This document shows positions 1 to 8,571 of a DNA stretch of 64,000 nt, piece by piece. The notes beneath the pieces were generated by a model. The model was not told the DNA's origin, ran no database searches, and worked only from the letters and a program-made list of their open reading frames with translations. Source of the stretch: Streptomyces sp. NA02950. GTDB taxonomy: Bacteria; Actinomycetota; Actinomycetes; Streptomycetales; Streptomycetaceae. Each line of letters begins with the position of its first letter. Within the stretch, counting starts at the first letter, position 1. The stretch spans positions 8,338,001 through 8,402,000 of the forward strand of contig NZ_CP054916.1 in the NCBI RefSeq assembly GCF_013364155.1. The letters run 5' to 3'. The translations under genes were made by a program, and so were the position numbers.

Positions 1-36
1 TTCGCCGAGTTCAAACTCGCCGTCCACGGCGCCTGA
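1..36 (+). CDS. 3' end of a gene cut by the window edge
   Basis: The first 36 bases read in one frame as eleven residues (FAEFKLAVHGA) followed by TGA. The codons have strong third-position GC bias like the neighbours. Too little is present to name a family. The next 100 bases are non-coding and hold the upstream region of the CAP gene. Confidence 0.4.
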   Translation, partial: FAEFKLAVHGA

Positions 37-139
37 CCGAGTACCGCCGGCCGCCGAATCCCCCGGACGGGTCGGTCGTTGGGTTTCGTTCGCGTGTCGC
101 GGCCCGAGCCGCCGCCCTCCCGAGAACGATCCCGCCAGC

Positions 140-721
140 ATGAACCCAATGAAGTGTTCAGCCACAGCACAGGTCATCGTCACGGCAGCCGTGACCGGCG
201 GGATCATCATGGGCGCGGTGGACGCCGGTACGGCGTCGGCCGGCGCCGCGTCCCCGCCGGACTCGGTCCGGTCGGCCCCCGGAGGGGCGTCGGCCACGGG
301 ATCCGCCGCCGAGCGCACCGCCGGCCGCGCCAGACGCGCGCGGTATGTCCGCCAGATCATCCGCACGGTCAACACGGCCCGGGTCCACCACGGATGCGCC
401 CCGCTGCGGTTCAACAAGGCCCTCCGGAAGGCCGCTCAGCGGCACTCCGCCGATATGGCCCAGCGCGGTTTCTTCGACCACATCAACCCCGACGGTGCCG
501 AGCCGGGGGACCGGTTGACGGCGGTCGGCTACCCGTGGACCGCTTCCGGGGAGAACATCGCCGCCGGTCAGACCACTCCCTCGGCCGTCATGCGGACGTG
601 GATGAGAAGCCCCGAACACCGGGACAACATCCTCGACTGCGGTTTCGAAGAGCTCGGTGTGGGCGTCGAGTTCGGTGCCGGGGGCCCGTGGTGGACCCAG
701 ACCTTCGGCAGTCGCGGCTGA
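140..721 (+). CDS. Secreted CAP-domain (SCP/PR-1-like) protein
   Basis: Predicted exported protein of 193 residues. A signal-peptide-like stretch (about residues 5-36, KCSATAQVIVTAAVTGG, then an Ala/Gly/Ser-rich cleavage region) leads to a CAP domain at about 65-192. Visible CAP features are an N-terminal helix with a VNTARxHHGC pattern, the HSADMAQRGFFDHINPDG stretch carrying the conserved His, the GENIAAG motif, a WMRSPEHRDNIL motif with its His, and a final GVGVEFG...WWTQTFG strand. Bacterial CAP proteins are extracellular and of uncertain biochemical role, so no enzyme activity is assigned. Ribosome binding is weak at both candidate ATGs (140 and 149). It stands alone and converges on the phosphatase gene ending at 747. 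Confidence 0.85.
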   Translation: MNPMKCSATAQVIVTAAVTGGIIMGAVDAGTASAGAASPPDSVRSAPGGASATGSAAERTAGRARRARYVRQIIRTVNTARVHHGCAPLRFNKALRKAAQRHSADMAQRGFFDHINPDGAEPGDRLTAVGYPWTASGENIAAGQTTPSAVMRTWMRSPEHRDNILDCGFEELGVGVEFGAGGPWWTQTFGSRG

Positions 722-746
722 CCGGTAACCACCTCACCGGTGCTCG

Positions 747-2978
747 CTACGCGCCGATCCGCGAGTGCGCATCCTCGGGGAGGCGCAGCTCGAACCACAC
801 CGACTTGCCGCGGCCGCTGGGGCTGTTGCCCCACGCGGCGGCCAGGGCCTCCACGATGACGAGGCCGCGCCCGTGCTCGGAGTTGTCCTGCACGGAGTCC
901 GAGACGGTGATCGGCGCGGGCATCGGCGGACGGGGGTCGGAGTCCAGGACCTCCACCCGCAGCCGGTCGGGGTACTCGCGCAGCCGTACGTCCACTTCGC
1001 TGTCCGCGTGCATCAGGGCGTTGGTCACCACCTCGGTGGCGATCAGTTCGAGATCGTGTGCGATCTCGTCCCAGCCCCGGGTGCTGGTGTAGTGGCGCAG
1101 GAACTCCCGGACGTCCTTGACCGAGCGCAGATCGTGCCGCTGGACGAAGACCCGGCTGACGTGCTGGCGCGAACCCGGCAGCACTCCGGCGTAGCGGGCG
1201 AGCAGCAGCGCCGCGTCGTCGCCGCGGGCCCGCTGGGTCTCGGTGCTCTCGATGATGCGGGTGGCCAGGTCCTCCAGCCGTTCGTCCTCGGTGGCCGCCA
1301 GGGCCTCGCCGAGCACCTCGCTGCCGCTGCCGAGACCCACGGCCTGGGAGTGCACCAGCCCGTCGGTGTACAGCGCCACCACCGTGCCGTCCGGCAGGGG
1401 TTGCTCCAGGGACTGGTAGTGGGTGTCGGGCGTGACCCCGAGCGGCAGCCCCACCGACATCTCGGGAACGACCACCCGGTGGTCCGGGTGGCACAGCAGC
1501 GGGGCGGGATGGCCCGCACTGGAGATCTCGGCCGTACCGACGTCCAGATCGAGCCAGACACAGCAGCAGGTGGCGAACAACTCGGTGTCCAGTTCGGTGA
1601 GGATCCGGTTGGTGCGCTCCAGCAGGTCCGCGGGGCGGTGTCCTTCGGCCGCGTAGGCGCGCACCGCGCTGCGCAGCTGGCCCATGCACGCCGCCGCGCT
1701 GGGGTTGTGGCCCTCGACATCGCCCATGACCAGGCCCACGTTGCCGTCGGGGAGGGTCAGTACGTCGTACCAGTCGCCGCCCACCGCGGTGCCCGCGGTG
1801 GCCGTCACGTACCGGGTGGCGATGTCCAGGTCCTCGCGGTGCGGGAGCCGGGCGGGCAGCAGCCCCTGTTGCAGTTCACGGGCGAGCCGGTGCTCGGTCT
1901 CGAAGTGCACGGCGCGCTCCACGGCCTGAGCCACCAGATCGGCCATGGTGACCAGCGTCGACCGCTCCTCGGCCGAGAAGCGGCGGGGGCCGTCGAAGCC
2001 CAGCGCCAGGGTGCCCGTGCGGAGACCACCGCTGATCAGGGGCAGCAGGGCACATGCGCGGACCTCCTGGGCGGCACCGTCGAACCGCGCCTCGGCCAGG
2101 GACTGTTCGGACTCCAGGAACGTGGGGGCGTCCACGAACAGCGGTGGCATGCCGGGGGTCTGGTCGTCGGGGGAGGACGGCGGGGCCCCGGCGATGGCGT
2201 GGGCGACGGTCCGGGGATAGCCGCTGTAGCCGAGCAGGGTGGCCTGGTCGTCCTGGTGCGCGGAGACCGCCATGCCACGGGCGCCGAAGGGCTGCATGAT
2301 CCGCGACGCCACCACATCCAGTACCTCCTGACCGCGCACCGCGCGGTTGAGCCAGGAGGCCAGCTTGTAGATCTGGTAGAGGAAGGTGATGTTGGCGGAC
2401 TCGGGCGCCCACTCCTGGCCCACCCGGTCCGGTGCGGCCTGGAGGAACTGTGGCATCGGCAGGGTGGTGCGCGGCGGAGGGGTGATCCCGGACTGCACCA
2501 GTTCCTGGGCCAGATCCTCGGCGATCTTCGCGCAGTGGTCCAGTTCATCGGGTTGCAGCGCCCGCGGCCCCAGCGGCGGAGCCCAGATGATGGTCAGCAC
2601 TCCGTACGCGTGCCCCGAGGCCCGGATCGGGGTGGAGGCGATCGTGTACGGGAATGGCATCGTGACGTCGAAGCGGGACGGGGCCGCGCTGTCGAACTCG
2701 GTGAAGGTGGACACGTACTGGCGGCCGGTGCGGTGTGCGGTGGCGGACGCCAGGCGCGCGGTCACCGGCATGCGTTCGATCGTGGTGAAGATCGACAAGG
2801 GAAGGCCCACCACGACCGCCGAGGCCAGACTGTCCCCGTCGTCGACGGGGACCACCACGATGGCCGCGGTGGCCCTCAGCTCATGGGCCGCCTGCTGGAG
2901 AGCCTGGGCGAACACCGAGGTGACGCGACCGGTGTCGGACTGCGTCGCCTCTGGTCGGCTGTGGTTGCGCTCCTGCAT
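747..2978 (-). CDS. GAF-GAF-SpoIIE phosphatase with C-terminal anti-sigma-type ATPase
   Basis: Multidomain cytoplasmic regulator of 743 residues. Two GAF-like sensory domains lie at about 10-165 and 200-365. A PPM/SpoIIE serine phosphatase domain follows at about 370-595; its metal-site motifs include GGDWYDVL, VMGDVEGHN and the late LYTDGLVHS. A HATPase_c domain of the RsbW/SpoIIAB kind sits at about 615-740 (ELIATEVVTNALMHA and HGRGLVIVEAL). Such fusions belong to partner-switching circuits: the phosphatase dephosphorylates an anti-sigma antagonist and the ATPase domain resembles anti-sigma kinases. No antagonist (STAS) gene or sigma-B-type factor is adjacent, so the partner must lie elsewhere. 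Transcribed alone; a short direct repeat lies just upstream. Confidence 0.93.
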   Translation of the reverse strand: MQERNHSRPEATQSDTGRVTSVFAQALQQAAHELRATAAIVVVPVDDGDSLASAVVVGLPLSIFTTIERMPVTARLASATAHRTGRQYVSTFTEFDSAAPSRFDVTMPFPYTIASTPIRASGHAYGVLTIIWAPPLGPRALQPDELDHCAKIAEDLAQELVQSGITPPPRTTLPMPQFLQAAPDRVGQEWAPESANITFLYQIYKLASWLNRAVRGQEVLDVVASRIMQPFGARGMAVSAHQDDQATLLGYSGYPRTVAHAIAGAPPSSPDDQTPGMPPLFVDAPTFLESEQSLAEARFDGAAQEVRACALLPLISGGLRTGTLALGFDGPRRFSAEERSTLVTMADLVAQAVERAVHFETEHRLARELQQGLLPARLPHREDLDIATRYVTATAGTAVGGDWYDVLTLPDGNVGLVMGDVEGHNPSAAACMGQLRSAVRAYAAEGHRPADLLERTNRILTELDTELFATCCCVWLDLDVGTAEISSAGHPAPLLCHPDHRVVVPEMSVGLPLGVTPDTHYQSLEQPLPDGTVVALYTDGLVHSQAVGLGSGSEVLGEALAATEDERLEDLATRIIESTETQRARGDDAALLLARYAGVLPGSRQHVSRVFVQRHDLRSVKDVREFLRHYTSTRGWDEIAHDLELIATEVVTNALMHADSEVDVRLREYPDRLRVEVLDSDPRPPMPAPITVSDSVQDNSEHGRGLVIVEALAAAWGNSPSGRGKSVWFELRLPEDAHSRIGA

Positions 2979-3026
2979 CGTGGCACTCGACGTTTCCTAG
3001 CGGATTTCCCGGCGAAAACTGCCCTC

Positions 3027-3041
3027 TATACAGGTATACAG
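3027..3041 (-). promoter_or_regulatory. TATACAG direct repeat upstream of the phosphatase gene
   Basis: TATACAG occurs twice with period 8 (3027-3033 and 3035-3041), about 50 bases upstream of the ATG at 2978. It is an unusually AT-rich spot and could be a -10 region or an operator. Function is inferred from position only. Confidence 0.25.
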
Positions 3042-3045
3042 CGGG

Positions 3046-3657
3046 TCACGCGCCGTCGCGGGCGTGAGCGGCCCCGGTCCTGGGGCCGGGTCCGCCGGAA
3101 GCCGTCGCACCGGATGCATGGGACGTGCCGGATGCGCCGGTCGCGGCTCCGGCCTCTCCGGCCTCTCCGGCCTCTGGGGCCTCCGCGGCCGCCTCGGCCT
3201 CCGCGGCGGCGGAGGCGACGGCTCGCACGATGGCCTGGTAGCCGGTGCAGCGGCACAGGTTGCCGGAGAGGGCGGCGCGGATGTCCTCCGCGGACCCGGC
3301 CGCGTGGCGGCGCACCAGGTCGTACGCGGTGATCAGCATGCCCGGTGTGCAGAAACCGCACTGGAGGGCCCCTTCGCGGGAGAACGCGGCCCGCAGCCGG
3401 TCGGCGTCCGCTCCGGTCAGGCCCTCGACCGTGGTCACCTCCGCACCGTCGCAGGTCGCCGCCAGGGCCAGACAGCCACGGACGGGCAGTTCGTCGACCA
3501 GTACGGTGCACGCCCCGCACACCCCCTCCTCGCAGCCGAGGTGGGTACCGGTCAGCCCGAGGCGATCGCGCAGCAGGTCGGCGAGGCTGGTCCGGGCGGG
3601 AACGGTCACGGTGTGCTCCGTCCCGTTGACCCTCAGACGCAGTGAAACCTTCCTCAT
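3046..3657 (-). CDS. Molybdenum hydroxylase, [2Fe-2S] subunit
   Basis: Iron-sulfur subunit of a xanthine dehydrogenase/CO dehydrogenase-family enzyme, 203 residues. The plant-ferredoxin-type cluster motif is present (CEEGVCGACTVLV then a distal Cys at RGCL). The second, helical cluster domain has CGFCTPGM and LCRCTGY. It passes electrons from the molybdenum site to FAD. The start at 3657 is chosen because its ATG overlaps the stop of the FAD-subunit gene by four bases (ATGA) and family homology begins there. The last 45 or so residues are a low-complexity Ala/Gly/Glu tail that the family normally lacks. Third and last gene of the L-M-S operon. Confidence 0.92.
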   Translation of the reverse strand: MRKVSLRLRVNGTEHTVTVPARTSLADLLRDRLGLTGTHLGCEEGVCGACTVLVDELPVRGCLALAATCDGAEVTTVEGLTGADADRLRAAFSREGALQCGFCTPGMLITAYDLVRRHAAGSAEDIRAALSGNLCRCTGYQAIVRAVASAAAEAEAAAEAPEAGEAGEAGAATGASGTSHASGATASGGPGPRTGAAHARDGA

Positions 3658-4571
3658 GACGCTCCCGTCCCCTCCGTACCGGAGGACCGGCCCGTACCGG
3701 AGGACCGGCCCGCCCGCTCGGCGCGGGCCAGCGCCCGGCACACCGTGGCCGCGTGGACGCGCAGCGTATGGCGGGCGGTGTCGTCCGACACCCCCTCGAC
3801 GGTGCCGAGATCCTGGGCGACGCCGGGCAGGACGGCCGCCACGTCCAGCCCCGCCGCGCGTCGGCCGGTGAGCAGCAGTTCCGTGGCGGGCAGCTGTACC
3901 GGTGTGTCACGTGCCGCGCCGAGCCACAGCGTCACCGCGCACAGCGTGCCCCGCTCGTCGATGTCGAACAGGACCACCGCGAGCGACGCGGCCCAGGCCC
4001 CTTTGGCTCCGGCCGTCTTGTGCAGCCCCCACCAGCGCCCCGGCGGCAGTCGGTGCACATCGACGGCGACGATGATCTCATCGGCGGCCAGAGCGCTGCG
4101 GAACGCACTGAGCGGCAGCTCACGGGCGGGAAACGAGCGGACACCCCGTGCCCCGCACACCTCCACGGTCGCGTCCAGGGCGGCGAACACCGTGGGCCAC
4201 TCCGCCGCCGGATCCGCGTACGCCAGGCTTCCACCCAGTGTGCCGCGGGTACGGACGGCGCGGTGGCCGATGCCCGCGGCGGCCCGCGCGAGCAGACCCC
4301 CTGCCGCGTCGGGGACCAGTCCGTCCTCGACCATCTGATGGGTGGTGGTCGCTCCGTAGCGCACGCCCCCGGCCATCTTCCGGGCCCCCCGCAGGCTGCC
4401 GATGCCGGTGATGCCCACCAGATGGCGCGGTGTGATCCGGCGGGTGTTCAGGTCCGGCACCAGGCTCTGCCCGCCCCCCAGCACCCGGGCGTCGTCGCCC
4501 AGACCGGCCAGCAGCGCCACCGCCGCGGACACTCCACCGGGCCGGTGATAGGCGAACTCCGCCGGTTTCAT
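3654..4571 (-). CDS. Molybdenum hydroxylase, FAD-binding subunit
   Basis: Medium subunit of a CoxM/XdhB-like enzyme, 305 residues. It begins MKPAEFAYHRPG, typical of the family. It carries the FAD-binding motifs GGGQSLVPDLNTR (residues about 35-47) and GTLGGSLAYADPAAEWP (about 105-121), then the C-terminal CO_deh_flav_C domain. It shuttles electrons from the [2Fe-2S] subunit to an acceptor. The start is fixed by the ATGA overlap with the large-subunit gene at 4568-4571; its own stop overlaps the small-subunit start in the same way, which implies translational coupling and fixed stoichiometry. Confidence 0.92.
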   Translation of the reverse strand: MKPAEFAYHRPGGVSAAVALLAGLGDDARVLGGGQSLVPDLNTRRITPRHLVGITGIGSLRGARKMAGGVRYGATTTHQMVEDGLVPDAAGGLLARAAAGIGHRAVRTRGTLGGSLAYADPAAEWPTVFAALDATVEVCGARGVRSFPARELPLSAFRSALAADEIIVAVDVHRLPPGRWWGLHKTAGAKGAWAASLAVVLFDIDERGTLCAVTLWLGAARDTPVQLPATELLLTGRRAAGLDVAAVLPGVAQDLGTVEGVSDDTARHTLRVHAATVCRALARAERAGRSSGTGRSSGTEGTGAS

Positions 4572-6979
4572 CGCGCCCCCGCCCGGCCACCGGCCCCGGC
4601 GTCCACGGGCGCGGGACCGGGCGCCGAGGCGCGGTCGAGCGCGGCCCACACCCGGGCGGCCGTCATCGGGGTCCGGTCGATCCGCGCGCCGAACTCCCGG
4701 AGTGCGTCGGTGATCGCGTTGCCGATCGCGGCGGGGGGCGGGATGGCTCCGCTCTCTCCCACGCCCTTCATCCCGAGGACGGTGTGCGGCGACGGTGTGC
4801 GGAGATGCTCGACCCTGATGTCGGGGACGTCGATCGCTCTGGGCAACGGATACCCGCCGAGCGTGGTGGCGGTCGGTCTGCCGCTGGTGTCATGGGGGAT
4901 CTCCTCCATCAGCGCGGTGCCGATCCCCTGCACGGTGCCGCCGATGATCTGGCCGTCGACGATCAGCGGATTGACCACCGTGCCGCAGTCCTCGACGACC
5001 GCGTAGTCGAGCAGTTCCACCTCGCCGGTGTCCAGGTCCACCCGGACCACGGCCGCGTGCGTACCGTAGGCGAACGCGCCGGTCTCCACCTCGGGGCGGT
5101 AGTAGTAGGTGACGTCCAGGCCGCCTTCGACGCCCGGGACGTGGTCCGGTGTCCGGCAGAACTCCCGGGCCAGCGCCGTGAGGGTGCGCTCGCCGTGGTG
5201 TCCGACGACCGAACCGCGCACGAAGCGCAGTTGACCGGGCGGCTCGTCCAGCAGCACCGCCGCGATGCTGCGGACCCGCCCGGCCAGCAGACCGGCGGCC
5301 CCGTACGCCGCCCCGCCCGCCATCACCATCGAGCGCGAGGCGAAGGTGCCGTCCCCGCGCGGCATGTGCGCGGTGTCGCCGTGGCGCACCGCGATCCGGT
5401 CCGGGGCGATGTCGAACACCTCGCCCACCACCTGCGCGAGGGTTGTCTCATGTCCCTGGCCCTGGCTCTGCACACCGACGCTCAGCGTCAGACTGCCCGT
5501 CGCGTCCATGACCAGCCGGGCGCCCTCGACACCGAAGGTGACCGCGAGGCCGCGGGAGGCCCATTCCAGACAGCCGTGCGCCGTCTGCTCGGTGAACGAG
5601 CCGTACCCGACGCCGAGACGGGTGCGTGAGCCGGGATCGGTGGCCCGCTGCCGGGCGCGCACTCCCTGGTGGCCGATGAGTTCGCTGACCCGGCGCACCG
5701 CCTCGGGGTAGTCGCCGCTGTCGTACACCTTGCTGGCGACCGAGGTGTACGGCATGTCCTCCGGGCCGACCATCGCGCGCATCCGCATCGCGTACGGCTC
5801 GATCCCCAGCTCATGGGCCAGCTCGTCGATCAGGCGCTCGATACCGAAGCAGGCGGCCGGGCGGGCCACCCCGCGGCACGGCCCAAGCGGTGTGGTGTGA
5901 GTGGCCACACTGCGCGCGGTGTAGCGGTAGTTGCGCACCCGGTAGGGCCCGGGGAGCATGGCCGAGGTCATCGACGCGTCCATCGTGGCCGTCCAGGGAT
6001 GCACCGAATACGCGCCCGCGTCGACCACGATGTCGGCCTCGAGCGCGAGCAGTTCGCCGTCGGCCGCCGCGTGTCCGGTGAGCCGGTAGTGGTGGTCCCG
6101 GCCCTGGGTGGTGGCGACCATCGCCTCCGCCCGGTCCTCGACCCAGCGGACCGGATGGTCCAGCCGGGTCGCGACGGCCGCGAGCGCGATCTCCTCGGGG
6201 TACACCGTGCACTTCGCGCCGAACCCGCCGCCGATGTCCGGTGCGATGACCCGCACCCGGTTGCCCGGCAGACCGAGCAGGTCGGCGATGGTGTCGCGGA
6301 TCATGTGCGGGGTCTGGGTGGACGTCCACACCACCAGCTGTTCGTCCACGCGGTCGTAGTGTGCGATCACCCCGCGGGTCTCCAGCGGCAGCGGCGACTG
6401 GCGGCTCACGGTGTACTCCCGGGTGAGCGAGACCGCCGCCCGCCGCGCCGCGGCGTCCACATCACCGATGCTGCCGGAGGTGGTGGCGTAGATGTTGTCG
6501 GGCCACTCCCGGTGCACCCGGGTCGCACCGTCGGCCAGCGCGGCGCGGTGGCCGACGACCGCGGGAAACTCCTCGATGTCCACGGTGATCCGCCGGGCGA
6601 GATCCTCCGCCTCGGCCCGGCTGTCGCCGATGGCCAGCGCGATCGGCTCACCGACGTAGCGCACGGTGTCCACGGCGAGGTTCGGCAGCGGAGCGGCCCG
6701 GAATCCGGGCAGCTCGGCGGTGGCGATGAGCTGCCGTGCCAGCGGAGCCAGCTCGGTGGCGGTCCACACATCCGTGCCGGGCACCCCGTCCGGCGCGCGC
6801 ACCGACCGCAGCCTGCAGTGCGGAACGGGGCTGCGCACCACCGCCACCTCCCGCGTCCCGGGAAGCCGCACATCGGCGAGAAACCGCCCGTGACCAGCGA
6901 GATGGCGGGCGTCCTCGAGCCGCGGGCAACCGGCACCCACGCCGTACCCGGTGTCCCGGAAGGGAGGCTTCGCATTCAT
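4568..6979 (-). CDS. Molybdenum hydroxylase, molybdopterin-binding large subunit
   Basis: Catalytic subunit of a xanthine dehydrogenase/aerobic CO dehydrogenase-like enzyme, 803 residues, normal length. An N-terminal Ald_Xan_dh a/b hammerhead domain (about 15-145) precedes the molybdopterin domains. GGGFGAK lies at 250-256, and the C-terminal GVGESGAIPPPAAIGNA motif supplies the glutamate expected to act as catalytic base. The active-site loop reads PCRGVARPAA where many relatives have YRGAGRPEA; it lacks the AYRCSFR signature of form I CO dehydrogenase, so CO is probably not the substrate, which remains unknown. First gene of the operon. Start at 6979 (MNAKPPF) rather than the longer frame, because homology begins there. 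No maturation gene (XdhC/CoxF type) is seen nearby. Confidence 0.92.
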   Translation of the reverse strand: MNAKPPFRDTGYGVGAGCPRLEDARHLAGHGRFLADVRLPGTREVAVVRSPVPHCRLRSVRAPDGVPGTDVWTATELAPLARQLIATAELPGFRAAPLPNLAVDTVRYVGEPIALAIGDSRAEAEDLARRITVDIEEFPAVVGHRAALADGATRVHREWPDNIYATTSGSIGDVDAAARRAAVSLTREYTVSRQSPLPLETRGVIAHYDRVDEQLVVWTSTQTPHMIRDTIADLLGLPGNRVRVIAPDIGGGFGAKCTVYPEEIALAAVATRLDHPVRWVEDRAEAMVATTQGRDHHYRLTGHAAADGELLALEADIVVDAGAYSVHPWTATMDASMTSAMLPGPYRVRNYRYTARSVATHTTPLGPCRGVARPAACFGIERLIDELAHELGIEPYAMRMRAMVGPEDMPYTSVASKVYDSGDYPEAVRRVSELIGHQGVRARQRATDPGSRTRLGVGYGSFTEQTAHGCLEWASRGLAVTFGVEGARLVMDATGSLTLSVGVQSQGQGHETTLAQVVGEVFDIAPDRIAVRHGDTAHMPRGDGTFASRSMVMAGGAAYGAAGLLAGRVRSIAAVLLDEPPGQLRFVRGSVVGHHGERTLTALAREFCRTPDHVPGVEGGLDVTYYYRPEVETGAFAYGTHAAVVRVDLDTGEVELLDYAVVEDCGTVVNPLIVDGQIIGGTVQGIGTALMEEIPHDTSGRPTATTLGGYPLPRAIDVPDIRVEHLRTPSPHTVLGMKGVGESGAIPPPAAIGNAITDALREFGARIDRTPMTAARVWAALDRASAPGPAPVDAGAGGRAGAR

Positions 6980-7170
6980 CTCGTACCGCCTGCACCTCTG
7001 GAATCCCAGGCTATGACACTCCCGGTGCCGGGGCATGCAGTGAGAAATAGTATGCCAAGCGGCTCGGCGGCACGCGTCGCGCTTCGTCCTCTGCGCGTCG
7101 TGCTCCGCCCTGGCGGAGACCGGCCCTCGGGCGGTCAGCACGCCCGAGGGCCGATTCCCGAGGGGCCCGC

Positions 7171-7398
7171 TCAGGTGGCGACGGCGGAGTCGTCCTCCAC
7201 GCGGGCCCCCGGCAGCTGGTGCCGGGCCGCGATCAGTGCGGCGTCCACATCGCGGGTGCCGGTGGAGACACAGAAGGTGTACGCGAGGTCGTCCATCCGC
7301 TGACGTACTTCGGTGCCGCCTTGTTCGGCGTGCAGCACCTGGAGGGCGGTGTACTGCTCGATGAGCCGGCGAAGCACGACGGGGTGGGCCATCAGCAC
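7171..7398 (-). CDS. DUF5133 small protein
   Basis: Small protein of 75 residues, matching the DUF5133 family common in Streptomyces: it starts (V/M)LMAHPVVLRRLIEQY, then has a TEVRQRMDDLAYTFCVSTGTRD centre and ends with an AALIAARHQLPG helix. Members of this family have no proven role; some lie near regulators. Start GTG at 7398 is preferred over the ATG two codons on, because AGGAAGGA lies seven bases upstream of it. It is divergent from the crotonase gene, with a shared 259-base upstream region. Confidence 0.7.
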   Translation of the reverse strand: MLMAHPVVLRRLIEQYTALQVLHAEQGGTEVRQRMDDLAYTFCVSTGTRDVDAALIAARHQLPGARVEDDSAVAT

Positions 7399-7578
7399 GG
7401 TGCGGTCCTTCCTGTCGGCCCTGTCGGGCGCGTTCGTTCGGGGCGGGGGCGGTGCGTGACTCCCGTGCGCCGGAAGCCCGTTCACCCTCGCCATGGCCCG
7501 GGTACCCCGATGGGATGGTGCCATGCCCGGCCGGTGCGCTGCCCGTCCCGGTCGGCCCCGTTCACGATCTGCCCACTC

Positions 7579-7608
7579 TTGACTCAGGATTATGTTATAG
7601 ACCATAGT
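7579..7608 (+). promoter_or_regulatory. Putative promoter and GntR-type operator
   Basis: TTGACT (7579-7584), an 18-base spacer and CATAGT (7603-7608) resemble a housekeeping promoter reading toward the crotonase gene at 7658. Inside it, TGTTATAGACCA (7593-7604) is the reverse complement of TGGTCTATAACA, which matches 10 of 12 positions of the DasR-type core TGGTCTAGACCA. A GntR/HutC-family repressor could bind here. This rests on sequence similarity only. Confidence 0.35.
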
Positions 7609-7657
7609 TACCCGCCGGTAGAGACGTGATGTCCACGATGGGGACAGGAGCGAGCCG

Positions 7658-8461
7658 ATGAGTGAGCACGACGCGGGCAACGCACCCGTGGTGACGGAGG
7701 AGCTGCGCGGTCATGTCCTGCTGATGGGGCTGAACCGCCCCGCCAAGCGCAACGCGTTCAACCTGGAGATGCTCCACGGCCTGGTCCATGCCTACCAGCG
7801 GCTCGAGGACGACCCGGACGCATGGGTCGGTGTGCTGTTCGCCCATGGCGACCACTTCACCGCCGGGCTGGATCTGGCGGAGGTGGCGTCCCGGATCGCC
7901 GAGGGCGAGGACTTCCGCGCCGCCGAAGGGGTGGACCCGTGGGGGCTGGTCGGCCGGGACCGCACCAAGCCGGTGGTGGCCGTCGCGCAGGGGCGCTGCC
8001 TCACCCTCGGCATCGAACTGCTGCTGGCGTCCGACATCCGGATCGCCGCCGCCGACAGCCGTTTCTCCCAGCTCGAAGTGCAGCGTGGCATCTACCCGTT
8101 CGGCGGCGCCACCATCCGGTTCCCCCAGGAGGCCGGATGGGGCAACGCGATGCGCTGGCTGCTGACCGGGGATGACTTCGACGTCGCGGAGGCGCTGCGG
8201 ATCGGGCTGGTCCAGGAAGTGGTGGACACCGGTGCGCAGCTGGCGCGCGCGGTGGAGCTGGCCGAGCACATCGCGCGCCGTGCCGCCCCGCTGGGGGTGC
8301 GTGCCACGCTGGCCTCGGCCCGCCGGGCCCGGGTGGACGGCCATCAGGCCGCCGCCGACCGGCTCGCCAAGGATGTGGCCGCCCTGTTCCACACCGCGGA
8401 CGCCGCAGAGGGGGTCGCGTCCTTCATCGAGCGCAGGCCCGCCGACTTCCAGGGCCGCTGA
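7658..8461 (+). CDS. Enoyl-CoA hydratase/isomerase (crotonase) family protein
   Basis: Crotonase-fold protein of 267 residues, normal length. It shows the family's opening NRPAKRNAFNLEM, the first oxyanion strand FTAGLDLAEVAS (about 66-77) and the second, KPVVAVAQGRCLTLGIELLLASDIRIA (about 107-133, split here for description: KPVVAVAQGRC then LTLGIELLLA). The loop after it, EVQRGIYPFGGATIR, differs from the usual LGxxPGxGGTQR and lacks the second catalytic glutamate of classical hydratases. The substrate and even the reaction (hydration, isomerisation, dehalogenation, hydrolysis) are therefore open. AGGAG nine bases before the ATG supports the start. Apparently monocistronic. Confidence 0.85.
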   Translation: MSEHDAGNAPVVTEELRGHVLLMGLNRPAKRNAFNLEMLHGLVHAYQRLEDDPDAWVGVLFAHGDHFTAGLDLAEVASRIAEGEDFRAAEGVDPWGLVGRDRTKPVVAVAQGRCLTLGIELLLASDIRIAAADSRFSQLEVQRGIYPFGGATIRFPQEAGWGNAMRWLLTGDDFDVAEALRIGLVQEVVDTGAQLARAVELAEHIARRAAPLGVRATLASARRARVDGHQAAADRLAKDVAALFHTADAAEGVASFIERRPADFQGR

Positions 8462-8465
8462 CACC

Positions 8466-8526
8466 GAGCAGGTGTGCCGCTGAGCAGGTTTGCCGCCGGG
8501 AACCGCCTCCGCCGGGAACCGCCTCC
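8466..8526. repeat. Two adjacent 16-bp tandem duplications
   Basis: GAGCAGGTGTGCCGCT (8466-8481) is followed by GAGCAGGTTTGCCGCC (8482-8497). Then GCCGGGAACCGCCTCC occurs twice in a row (8495-8510 and 8511-8526). They lie directly after the crotonase stop and before the FAD-oxidase remnant. They look like local duplication in unselected DNA. Confidence 0.7.
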
Positions 8527-8571
8527 GCCGGCACATGTGCTGTCGCCGGAGCCGTGTTGTCCCCAAAACGA

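Noticed and set aside
4568..6979. Aerobic carbon monoxide dehydrogenase (coxL)
   Set aside because: The form I signature AYRCSFR is absent and no cox accessory genes are present.
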